Of a DNA stretch of 53,641 nucleotides, positions 46,868 to 53,641 are shown piece by piece; the first letter of the stretch is position 1, and each line of letters begins with the position of its first letter. The stretch is taken from positions 1 through 53,641 of the forward strand of contig JALSTH010000065.1 in NCBI GenBank assembly GCA_026983835.1. The letters run 5' to 3'. A program made the translations under genes and the position numbers. The DNA comes from Candidatus Zixiibacteriota bacterium (lineage in GTDB: Bacteria > Zixibacteria > MSB-5A5 > UM-FILTER-46-8). The notes under the pieces are model-generated. The model worked only from the letters and a program-made list of their open reading frames with translations, had not been told where the DNA came from and made no database searches.

Positions 46868-47821
46868 ATGACCAGGATTGAAAAAGCAGCTTTGATTGCG
46901 TTAAGAGATTGTATGTTCGCTAAAGAAGGCGAAACCGCATTGATAATAACCGATGAGCCTCAACGGGAAATAGGCTATGCGCTTTTCAACGCAGCTTCTT
47001 CGTTGGGATGTGAAGCAATGATAATTGAAATGCTGCCCCGTAAAGCCAATGGGGAAGAGCCTCCAAAGCAGATTGCCGATTTGATGAAGCATTTTGATGT
47101 TGTTTTGGCTCCGACTTCAAAATCTATTTCCCATACGAAAGCGCGCCGAAATGCTTCCAAGGCTGGCGTTAGAATTGCTACTTTACCGGGGATTTGGAAG
47201 GAAACGATGGCACGAGCGTTGAATGCGGATTACAATAGGATAGCGGAACTTTCACATAAAATCGCTGCGATAGTATCGAAAGGTAAAACGGCGCGGATAA
47301 CAACCGCGCTCGGCACGGATATAACAATGTCCATTGAGGGACGGGATGCTTTACCTGATACGGGGCTGGTAAAAGAATCGGGAGAATTTTCCAATCTTCC
47401 AGCGGGGGAAGCGTATATCGCTCCGATCGAGGGAACCGGTAATGGGGTGTTTATAGTGGATGGATCGATGGCTGGTATCGGGATGCTGAAAAAACCGATC
47501 AGGATAACGGTCGAGAAGGGATACGCAACAGACATAACCGGCGGAGCGGCGGCAGTGAAACTTAAGATGCTTTTGAACGCGGTTGGGAGAAAAGCAAGGA
47601 ACTTGGCTGAATTGGGGATTGGGACAAATTACAAGGCGAAATTATGTGGATCGGTTTTGGAGGATGAGAAGGTTTTGGGTACGGTGCATTTGGCTTTGGG
47701 GGATAATAAATCGATGGGGGGAAATGTCTCCGTCGAATCTCATCTCGATGGAATTATATTGAGACCTACGCTATATATTGATGATAAAATTATCCTCAAA
47801 AATGGAAAACTGATAGTTTAA
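46868..47821 (+). CDS. M29-like aminopeptidase (leucyl aminopeptidase/PepS relative)
   Basis: 317 residues. C-terminal half has the glycine/acid pattern of M29-type metallo-aminopeptidases: NLPAGEAYIAPIEGTGNG, NLAELGIGTN, EDEKVLGTVHLALGDNKSMGG and SHLDGI, supplying Glu, Glu, His, His and Asp metal ligands. Shorter than the ~400-residue AmpS/PepS proteins. Some homologues of this shape act as ring-cleaving dioxygenases, so peptidase activity is not certain. Cytoplasmic. A good ribosome site (GAGGAA) precedes the ATG. Confidence 0.75.
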   Translation: MTRIEKAALIALRDCMFAKEGETALIITDEPQREIGYALFNAASSLGCEAMIIEMLPRKANGEEPPKQIADLMKHFDVVLAPTSKSISHTKARRNASKAGVRIATLPGIWKETMARALNADYNRIAELSHKIAAIVSKGKTARITTALGTDITMSIEGRDALPDTGLVKESGEFSNLPAGEAYIAPIEGTGNGVFIVDGSMAGIGMLKKPIRITVEKGYATDITGGAAAVKLKMLLNAVGRKARNLAELGIGTNYKAKLCGSVLEDEKVLGTVHLALGDNKSMGGNVSVESHLDGIILRPTLYIDDKIILKNGKLIV

Positions 47822-47955
47822 CAGCGAGGCTATTTTTGAGGCGAGAATTTACTAAGGGGGAAGAAAGAAAACGGTTTTTTTAATAAAATCGTTGCTTTTG
47901 CGTATCTCGTAATTTTAATTTCCAATTGATTACTTTAGATATTATAAATCAGGAA

Positions 47956-49020
47956 ATGACTTTAAGGATGGAAGACAAACGCAAAAAAGTCAGAATGACG
48001 GCTATGGCGTCCTGCTCCGGGTGAGCGTCGAAAATATCCGCTGAGGATCTCTCCAGAGTTCTGGAGGTTTTGCCGCAAATTATAGACCCGAATTTACTCA
48101 TAGGGACAGGTATGCCCGATGATGCGGGCGTATATAAGATAAACAACCATCTGGCGTTGGTTTTAACGACCGATTTCTTTCCCCCTGTGGTCGATAACCC
48201 ATATGATTATGGGAGGATAGCTGTCGCCAACAGCCTCTCGGATATTTACGCTATGGGAGGAAAGCCCGTCGCAGGGTTGAACATAGTTGGCTTTCCGGAA
48301 AAGGAGTCTCCGGATATTTTAAAAGATATATTAAAAGGTGGAAGTGATGTTGCCTATAAAGCCGGCGTGCCTATTATTGGGGGTCATTCGATAAAAAATC
48401 CCGAACCGATTTACGGTTTAGCCGTTACCGGTATAATCAATCCCAATAAGATAATCTCCAAACAAGGAGCAAAACCCGGGGATGTTATAGTTTTAACCAA
48501 ACCACTGGGAACGGGAATACTTACTACGGCTTTGAAAAAGAACATTATTACCGAAGAACAGATTGGCGAATGCGTCGAAACTATGGCGATGTTGAATAAG
48601 GCGGCCAGCGAGGTTATGGTAAAGGTTGGGGTAAATGGGGCAACGGATATTACCGGTTTCGGTTTATTGGGGCATTTGTTGGAAATGGCGAAGTTTTCCG
48701 ATGTAACTATAAGTATTGATGCGAATGCGGTTCCGCTGTTGGATATGGTTATTGATTTGGCAAAACAAAATGTTTATCCCGGCGGGACAAAATCGAATTA
48801 TGAATATGTCCGCAATTCAACTTATTACGACCCGCAGATTACATTTGAGACAGCGATTGCTTTTTGCGATGCTCAGACTTCGGGGGGATTGGCTATTTCG
48901 CTTCCGCGGAGAAAAGCCAAAAGGCTTCTTAATATGATTAAAGAAAAACATCCTAAAGCTGCCCTCATCGGTGAGGTTATGGAAAGATCGGAATGGCTTC
49001 TGAAAGTGAAAAAGGGATAA
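47956..49020 (+). CDS. selD: SelD selenide, water dikinase; selenoprotein with in-frame UGA
   Basis: Makes selenophosphate from selenide and ATP. The obvious open frame begins only near 48070, but the same frame continues upstream through TGA at 48022-48024 in the context CSGUASK, matching the catalytic Cys/Sec-x-x-Lys of SelD (Cys17/Lys20 in E. coli). Downstream: PNLLIGTGMPDDAGVYKI, LVLTTDFFPPVVDNPYDYGRIAVANSLSDIYAMGGKP, GGHSIKNPEP and NGATDITGFGLLGH, all canonical. Start uncertain: ATG at 47956 (Sec at residue 23) or 47968; an in-frame ATG at 48004 is too close to Sec. Neighbouring selA and selB supply the insertion machinery. Confidence 0.93.
48022..48066 (+). promoter_or_regulatory. Selenocysteine codon and candidate bacterial SECIS hairpin
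   Basis: UGA at 48022-48024, then after 26 bases CTCCAG (48051-48056) pairs with CTGGAG (48061-48066) around the loop AGTT. A short GU-containing apical loop at this distance inside the coding region is what bacterial SelB recognises. No other hairpin of similar quality follows the UGA. Confidence 0.7.
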
Positions 49021-50384
49021 ATCTCCAATTACGAAAACTGCCGGGCGTTGATTTGGTATTAAATCACCCGCAAATAAAGGGGTATATCAAGCGGTTGTCC
49101 CAACCGGTTGTTGTGAGTATAATTAGGGAGGAGTTGAATAATTGTCGTGATGGGATTTTGAAGGGAAATCCGTTTTCGGGAAAAGATGCGTTGATAGAGG
49201 AGATAATCGGGAAAATCGAGGATTATGCTTCTTTGTTGCTGAAGAAGGTTATAAATGCTACCGGCATAATCATCCATACGAATTTGGGACGCTCACCCAT
49301 AACCGAAGATATATTGAAGGAAATATCAGATATAAGCTCCGGTTATTCTAATCTTGAGTACGACCTGTTTTCGGGGAAACGAGGTAAACGGGGGACTGCG
49401 TTACGACGCTTGATTTCCATTGCGACCGGATGCGAATCGGCGTTGGTCGTCAATAATAATGCGGCAGCTCTGTTTTTGATATTGGCGGCTTTGGCGAAAG
49501 GAAAAGAGGTTGTTATTTCGCGAGGGGAGCTTGTTCAAATTGGGGGAGGGTTCAAGATACCGGAGATTATGTCCGCCAGCGGAGCATTGATGAGAGAAGT
49601 CGGCACTACCAACCGGACTTCTGTTGATGATTATAAAAACGCCCTTACTTCCGAAACATCTCTTATTTTGAAGGTTCATCGCAGTAATTTTGTCATAAGC
49701 GGTTTTACCGAAGAAGCGGGATTTTCGGATCTCGTTTCATTGGGCAGACAAAGGAATCTTCCGGTAGTTATAGATTTGGGATCGGGGGCAATCCTTCCGC
49801 CATCCGTCAGCGGCTTGGATAATGAGCCGACGGTTCATAATGCCTTGACAAGCGGAGCGGATTTGGTTTGTTTTTCGGGCGATAAACTGTTGGGGGGATG
49901 TCAGGGGGGTATCATTTTGGGTAAGGTGGAACTAATCGAAAAATTAAATAAAAATCCGCTTTACCGTGTTGTTCGTCCGGACAAAACGACTATCGGTATC
50001 CTCGAGAAGTTATTCCTCAAATATCTAAAGGGCGAGATTCGGGATATACCTATATGGCATATGATAGCTGAAAGTAAAGAAGACCTTTTGGAGAGGACCA
50101 AAAAATTTATAGTCGGACTTGAGCTTCCGAAGGGCGTAGCCTCTATTACAGATAGTTTCGCTTATGCCGGCGGAGGATCAGACCCCGGCGGTAAGATAAA
50201 CTCCGTTGCGGTCGTGTTTGAAATGGACAACTCCGCCAAACTTTCCTGCTTGTTGAGAGAAGGCAATCCCCCCGTTGTGGGTCGTATTGAAGAAGGAAAA
50301 CTATATTTAGACCTCCGTACAGTATTCCCTGAGCAGGAAGGGATATTAAAATTAAAAATTGAAGAAGCTTTCCGAAAATTATAA
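48993..50384 (+). CDS. selA: SelA, L-seryl-tRNA(Sec) selenium transferase
   Basis: PLP enzyme converting seryl- to selenocysteyl-tRNA. 463 residues: N-terminal tRNA-binding helical domain, NATGIIIHTNLGRSPI, the PLP region with VNNNAAA, REVGTTNR, HRSNFVISGFTEE, VIDLGSG, and the Schiff-base lysine in FSGDKLLGGCQGGIILG. C-terminal SVAVVFEMDNS..L. Overlaps selD by 28 bases, so translation is probably coupled. Confidence 0.96.
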   Translation: MASESEKGINLQLRKLPGVDLVLNHPQIKGYIKRLSQPVVVSIIREELNNCRDGILKGNPFSGKDALIEEIIGKIEDYASLLLKKVINATGIIIHTNLGRSPITEDILKEISDISSGYSNLEYDLFSGKRGKRGTALRRLISIATGCESALVVNNNAAALFLILAALAKGKEVVISRGELVQIGGGFKIPEIMSASGALMREVGTTNRTSVDDYKNALTSETSLILKVHRSNFVISGFTEEAGFSDLVSLGRQRNLPVVIDLGSGAILPPSVSGLDNEPTVHNALTSGADLVCFSGDKLLGGCQGGIILGKVELIEKLNKNPLYRVVRPDKTTIGILEKLFLKYLKGEIRDIPIWHMIAESKEDLLERTKKFIVGLELPKGVASITDSFAYAGGGSDPGGKINSVAVVFEMDNSAKLSCLLREGNPPVVGRIEEGKLYLDLRTVFPEQEGILKLKIEEAFRKL

Positions 50385-50390
50385 AATATT

Positions 50391-52268
50391 ATGTTTGTCA
50401 TCGGGACCGCAGGGCATATCGATCATGGGAAGTCAACTATTATAAAAAGGCTGACAGGTATCGATCCTGACCGCCTGCCGGAGGAAAAGGCACGAGGGTT
50501 GACAATTGATTTGGGGTTTGCTTGGATGGAGTTACCTTCGGGGGAATGGGTCGGATTTGTGGATGTGCCCGGCCATGAGAAGTTCGTAAAAAATATGATA
50601 GCCGGCGTCGGCAGTATCGATGCCGCTTTGTTGGTTATCGCCGCCGATGACGGTTGGATGCCCCAAACTGAGGAACATCTCCAAATACTTGAATTGTTGG
50701 GAATTAAAAAGGGCTTTATTATCCTAAATAAAGTTGACCTCGTCGAATCGGATTGGATTGAGTTGATTATTGCGGACATTAGAGAACGGCTGAAGGATAG
50801 GCGTATCGAGTTCCAAGATATTATTCCCGTTTCGGCAACGGATGGGAGAGGATTTGATACTCTGATAAAGGCCTTGGATGACTTGCTTCGGGAGACTTCT
50901 TCGCGCCCTGATATATCCAAGCCGAGACTGTATGCCGATAGGGCATTTACCATCACCGGTCGAGGTACCATTTTGACGGGGACACTTATCGGAGGGAAAT
51001 TTAGGGTTGGGGGTGATGTTTCGGTTTATCCCGCTAACGAAAGGGGACGGATTAGGAGTCTCCAAACCCATAAAAAGCAAATCGAGAATGCCGTTCCCGG
51101 TAGTCGGGTGGCTGTGAACATAACGGGAACGCCAAAGGGAAAGCTCCATAGGGGAATTATGATCTCCTCTATCCCGAATCTGCAAACATCAAATACTATC
51201 AACTGCTTTTTCGAGGTACCTCCCACCGGAAAGATACCGCTCAAGCATAATTCCGAGATAGATTTTCTTCTCGGGACGGCGGAGATTCTCGGCAGGGTAT
51301 TGCTTTTGGAAAAAAAGGTGATAAAACCGGGGGAGAACGGGTTTTGTAAGTTGCGTCTGTCGAATTCCATCTGCCCATTTATTGGGGATAGATTTATTAT
51401 TAGATTGCCTTCACCGGCAATTACAATCGGAGGGGGGATTATCCTTGATTTCCGTTTAAGAGGGAGGATAAAGCCCCATAGCGCGGAGATGGATTATATT
51501 AAGTCTTTATATCCTTTATCGCCGAATAGCATAATTTGCGCCGTTTTGGATTATTATGGTTTTTGGGGACCGGAGGAATTCGATTATGCCCGTAATAGTA
51601 TTTTCCCCGATGACGATTTCCAAAAGGAATTAAATGGATTTATTGATAAGGGAGAGGTGGTGAAATCGGGAAATTATTTCTTTTCGCGGAAGACAATTGA
51701 GAAATATTCGGGAGCAATCTCCGAAAAGCTCAAAAAACACCATAAAAATTTCCCTTGGGTGAAAGGTATGGGCGCTAAACAGCTGATGGATATCGCCCAA
51801 TTGCCAAAAGGTGAACCCGGATTGAAACTATTGGAGATTATTGCTTCGAGTGAGGATATTTCTTCGGAGCAGGGAATTTATTTTTTATCCGAACACAGCG
51901 TAAACCTTCCGCCCGAATTGAATAATTTAGCTTCGGAATTAATAGAGGAATTTCTAAAAACCACTGTCGAATACCCCACTCGGCAGGAACTCGAAAAGAG
52001 GGGGAACGATTATCGGGTTGTGGTCCGCTTTTTAATTTCCTCGGGGATGCTTATCGAATGCGGCGGAGGAATTATTTTTCATCGGGATATATTCAGAGAA
52101 TTGAAATCCAAAGTTGTCGATTTTTTGACACAAAATCAAAAAGCAAAGTCATCCGAGTTGCGGAAACTACTTAATACCACCAGAAAATATGTTATTCCTT
52201 TCTTGGAAAAATTGGATGAGGAAGGTATTACCGTATTCGACGGGGAATGCCGACGGCTTGCGGAATAA
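50391..52268 (+). CDS. selB: SelB, selenocysteine-specific elongation factor
   Basis: GTPase that delivers Sec-tRNA to UGA next to a SECIS. 625 residues: G1 GTAGHIDHGKST, ARGLTIDLGFAW, G3 DVPGHEKFVKNM, G4 LNKVD, EF-Tu-like barrels to about 360, then winged-helix repeats to the C-terminus that bind SECIS RNA. Length is close to E. coli SelB (614). Six bases after selA. No tRNA-Sec (selC) was found in the window. Confidence 0.96.
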   Translation: MFVIGTAGHIDHGKSTIIKRLTGIDPDRLPEEKARGLTIDLGFAWMELPSGEWVGFVDVPGHEKFVKNMIAGVGSIDAALLVIAADDGWMPQTEEHLQILELLGIKKGFIILNKVDLVESDWIELIIADIRERLKDRRIEFQDIIPVSATDGRGFDTLIKALDDLLRETSSRPDISKPRLYADRAFTITGRGTILTGTLIGGKFRVGGDVSVYPANERGRIRSLQTHKKQIENAVPGSRVAVNITGTPKGKLHRGIMISSIPNLQTSNTINCFFEVPPTGKIPLKHNSEIDFLLGTAEILGRVLLLEKKVIKPGENGFCKLRLSNSICPFIGDRFIIRLPSPAITIGGGIILDFRLRGRIKPHSAEMDYIKSLYPLSPNSIICAVLDYYGFWGPEEFDYARNSIFPDDDFQKELNGFIDKGEVVKSGNYFFSRKTIEKYSGAISEKLKKHHKNFPWVKGMGAKQLMDIAQLPKGEPGLKLLEIIASSEDISSEQGIYFLSEHSVNLPPELNNLASELIEEFLKTTVEYPTRQELEKRGNDYRVVVRFLISSGMLIECGGGIIFHRDIFRELKSKVVDFLTQNQKAKSSELRKLLNTTRKYVIPFLEKLDEEGITVFDGECRRLAE

Positions 52269-52277
52269 TCTCATAAT

Positions 52278-53641
52278 ATGTTACATAAATCATCAATACA
52301 ATTAATCCTATACAATGGGAGGATTTATACTCTGAGCAGGCCGCCGATGGTTTCCGCAGTAGCTACGATAATGGGAAAGATATTTGCGGTTGGCGGCGAT
52401 AAGGAAATCCTTCAACTATCCGATAGCAAAACGAGGGTTGTTAATCTTCACGGGGCAACAGTTCTCCCGGGTTTTATCGATAGCCACACACATCTATATT
52501 CATACGGTTTATCATTCCAACTCATCGATTTCAGAAAATTCCGAACTTTGAATTCTGCGTTAAGGGCGGTTAAGCGGAAAGCCGAAACCCTCAAAAGGGG
52601 CGAATGGCTATTGGGGAGGGGTTGGGATAAAAATAATTGGTCCCTCGATGATTTTCCTCACAAATCGGATTTGGATGCTATTTGTAAAAATCCTTGCGCT
52701 TTTTCCTCTCATGATGGACACTCGATTTGGGTCAACAGCAGTGCTTTGAAATTAGCTAATATCAATAATTCTACTCATAACCCCCGCGGCGGAGTTATTA
52801 AAAAGGATGCCGATGGCGAACCTTCGGGGATCCTTTTTGAGGAAGCTGTCGGTTTAATTGAGAATGCTATTCCCCAGCGCACCTTTTCGAATAAGATGAA
52901 GGCATTGTTAATTGCTCAAAAAAATGCATTTAAGGTTGGCGTAACTTCGGTTTGCGATTTCGATGAAGACAAGGATAAATATCGAATGTTGGAAACGGCA
53001 TCACTATCGGGGAAACTTAAATTGAAAGTCCTTTGCGGCGTAAGAAGGGAAGATTTCGATAACGAGGACATAAAAGGATTTATCTCCGGTTTCGGAAATG
53101 AAAAACTTCGAATCGGTCATTTGAAACTATTTGCCGATGGCGCGTTAGGAAGCCAAACGGCGGAGATGTTCGAACCTTATTCCGGGAGCAAAAATTACGG
53201 TGTCGGAGTTTTGTCGGAGAAAGAGCTAAAAAAATATTTCCGTAAAGCGGCCGAGATGGGTTTGTCGGTAGCAGTTCATTCCATAGGTGATAAGGCGAAT
53301 CATAAAGTGATAAGAGCATTTCTATCGATTTCCGTAAAATATGGGAATAATATCCCCAATCGTATTGAGCACCTCCAACTTATCAGGGGTGAGGACATCC
53401 CTCTATTAAAATCATCGGGAATTATCGCCTCGATGCAACCATCACATATTTTAGCCGACAGGGATACGGCTGATAAATATTGGGGTGAAAGGAGCAAGGG
53501 AGCTTACCCTTTTAAGAGTTTGATAAAAAATGGTATAACCATTTGCTTCGGTTCGGATGCTCCCATAGAGGATATGAACCCTCTTGAGGGGATATATGCA
53601 GCCGTTAACCGCCATCGTCCGGGAGATGGGAGGGGAGCTTG
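52278..53641 (+). CDS. YtcJ-like metal-dependent amidohydrolase (family 3), cut by the right edge
   Basis: ATG at 52278, nine bases after selB; open to the window end (454 codons). Shows the amidohydrolase-3 layout: N-terminal barrel strand with YNGRIYTLS, LPGFIDSHTHLY (metal HxH), GWDKNNW, SHDGHSIWVNS, LKLFADGALGSQTA, the VAVHSIGDKAN histidine, RIEHLQL, and FGSDAPIEDMNPLEGIYAA. All expected ligands are there. Substrate is unknown for most YtcJ proteins (amidase-type activity). Perhaps 60-80 C-terminal residues are missing. Confidence 0.9.
   Translation, partial: MLHKSSIQLILYNGRIYTLSRPPMVSAVATIMGKIFAVGGDKEILQLSDSKTRVVNLHGATVLPGFIDSHTHLYSYGLSFQLIDFRKFRTLNSALRAVKRKAETLKRGEWLLGRGWDKNNWSLDDFPHKSDLDAICKNPCAFSSHDGHSIWVNSSALKLANINNSTHNPRGGVIKKDADGEPSGILFEEAVGLIENAIPQRTFSNKMKALLIAQKNAFKVGVTSVCDFDEDKDKYRMLETASLSGKLKLKVLCGVRREDFDNEDIKGFISGFGNEKLRIGHLKLFADGALGSQTAEMFEPYSGSKNYGVGVLSEKELKKYFRKAAEMGLSVAVHSIGDKANHKVIRAFLSISVKYGNNIPNRIEHLQLIRGEDIPLLKSSGIIASMQPSHILADRDTADKYWGERSKGAYPFKSLIKNGITICFGSDAPIEDMNPLEGIYAAVNRHRPGDGRGA

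Noticed and set aside
48001-48024. selD as a pseudogene with a nonsense mutation
   Set aside because: The stop is TGA exactly at the catalytic Cys/Sec position, followed by a hairpin, and selA and selB are next to it.

Overview
The window looks like a chromosomal piece of an uncultured bacterium of the Fibrobacterota-Chlorobi-Bacteroidota (FCB) group or a neighbouring candidate phylum (KSB1, Zixibacteria, Marinimicrobia and Cloacimonadota are all conceivable). This is inferred from five very large secreted proteins that end in a type IX secretion-type sorting domain (NYPNPFN start, Y..G.YFY.L end), a bacillithiol cluster, low G+C and gene content. Nothing in the window fixes the phylum.

Layout. 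(1) 1-5050: the start of a small membrane protein that runs off the left edge, two palindromic CRISPR-repeat-like units, and a minus-strand type III-A effector operon cas10/csm1-csm2-csm3-csm4. Csm5, Csm6, Cas6 and Cas1/Cas2 are not in view, and Csm2 carries an unusual N-terminal four-cysteine ribbon. (2) 5160-17806: three C25 (gingipain-family) secreted peptidases; two are head-to-head paralogues, and the plus-strand one changes base and codon use abruptly inside the gene. (3) 17892-20860: pyrR-pyrB-pyrC on the minus strand behind a leader with a candidate PyrR-binding hairpin and an intrinsic terminator. (4) 20965-33533: a radical SAM/B12-binding protein with a possible small upstream ORF, a secreted M14 carboxypeptidase, a two-gene saccharopine pathway for lysine breakdown, a fourth C25-like secreted protein and a small protein with a PD-(D/E)XK-like motif. 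(5) 34119-53641, all plus strand: a REC-GAF-HD-GYP regulator, an endonuclease III homologue, CorA, a TolC-MFP-RND efflux system, bacillithiol synthesis (bshC-bshA-bshB1), an M29-like aminopeptidase, the selenocysteine genes selD-selA-selB, and an amidohydrolase cut by the right edge. SelD is itself a selenoprotein: its true 5' end lies upstream of an in-frame UGA.

The genes suggest a proteolytic organism that secretes C25 and M14 peptidases, catabolises amino acids (saccharopine route), and keeps a bacillithiol/selenium redox system. Most convergent gene pairs are separated by strong bidirectional hairpin terminators, and several genes have readable TTGACA/TATAAT-type promoters. No rRNA, tRNA (including selC), insertion sequence or prophage gene was recognised.
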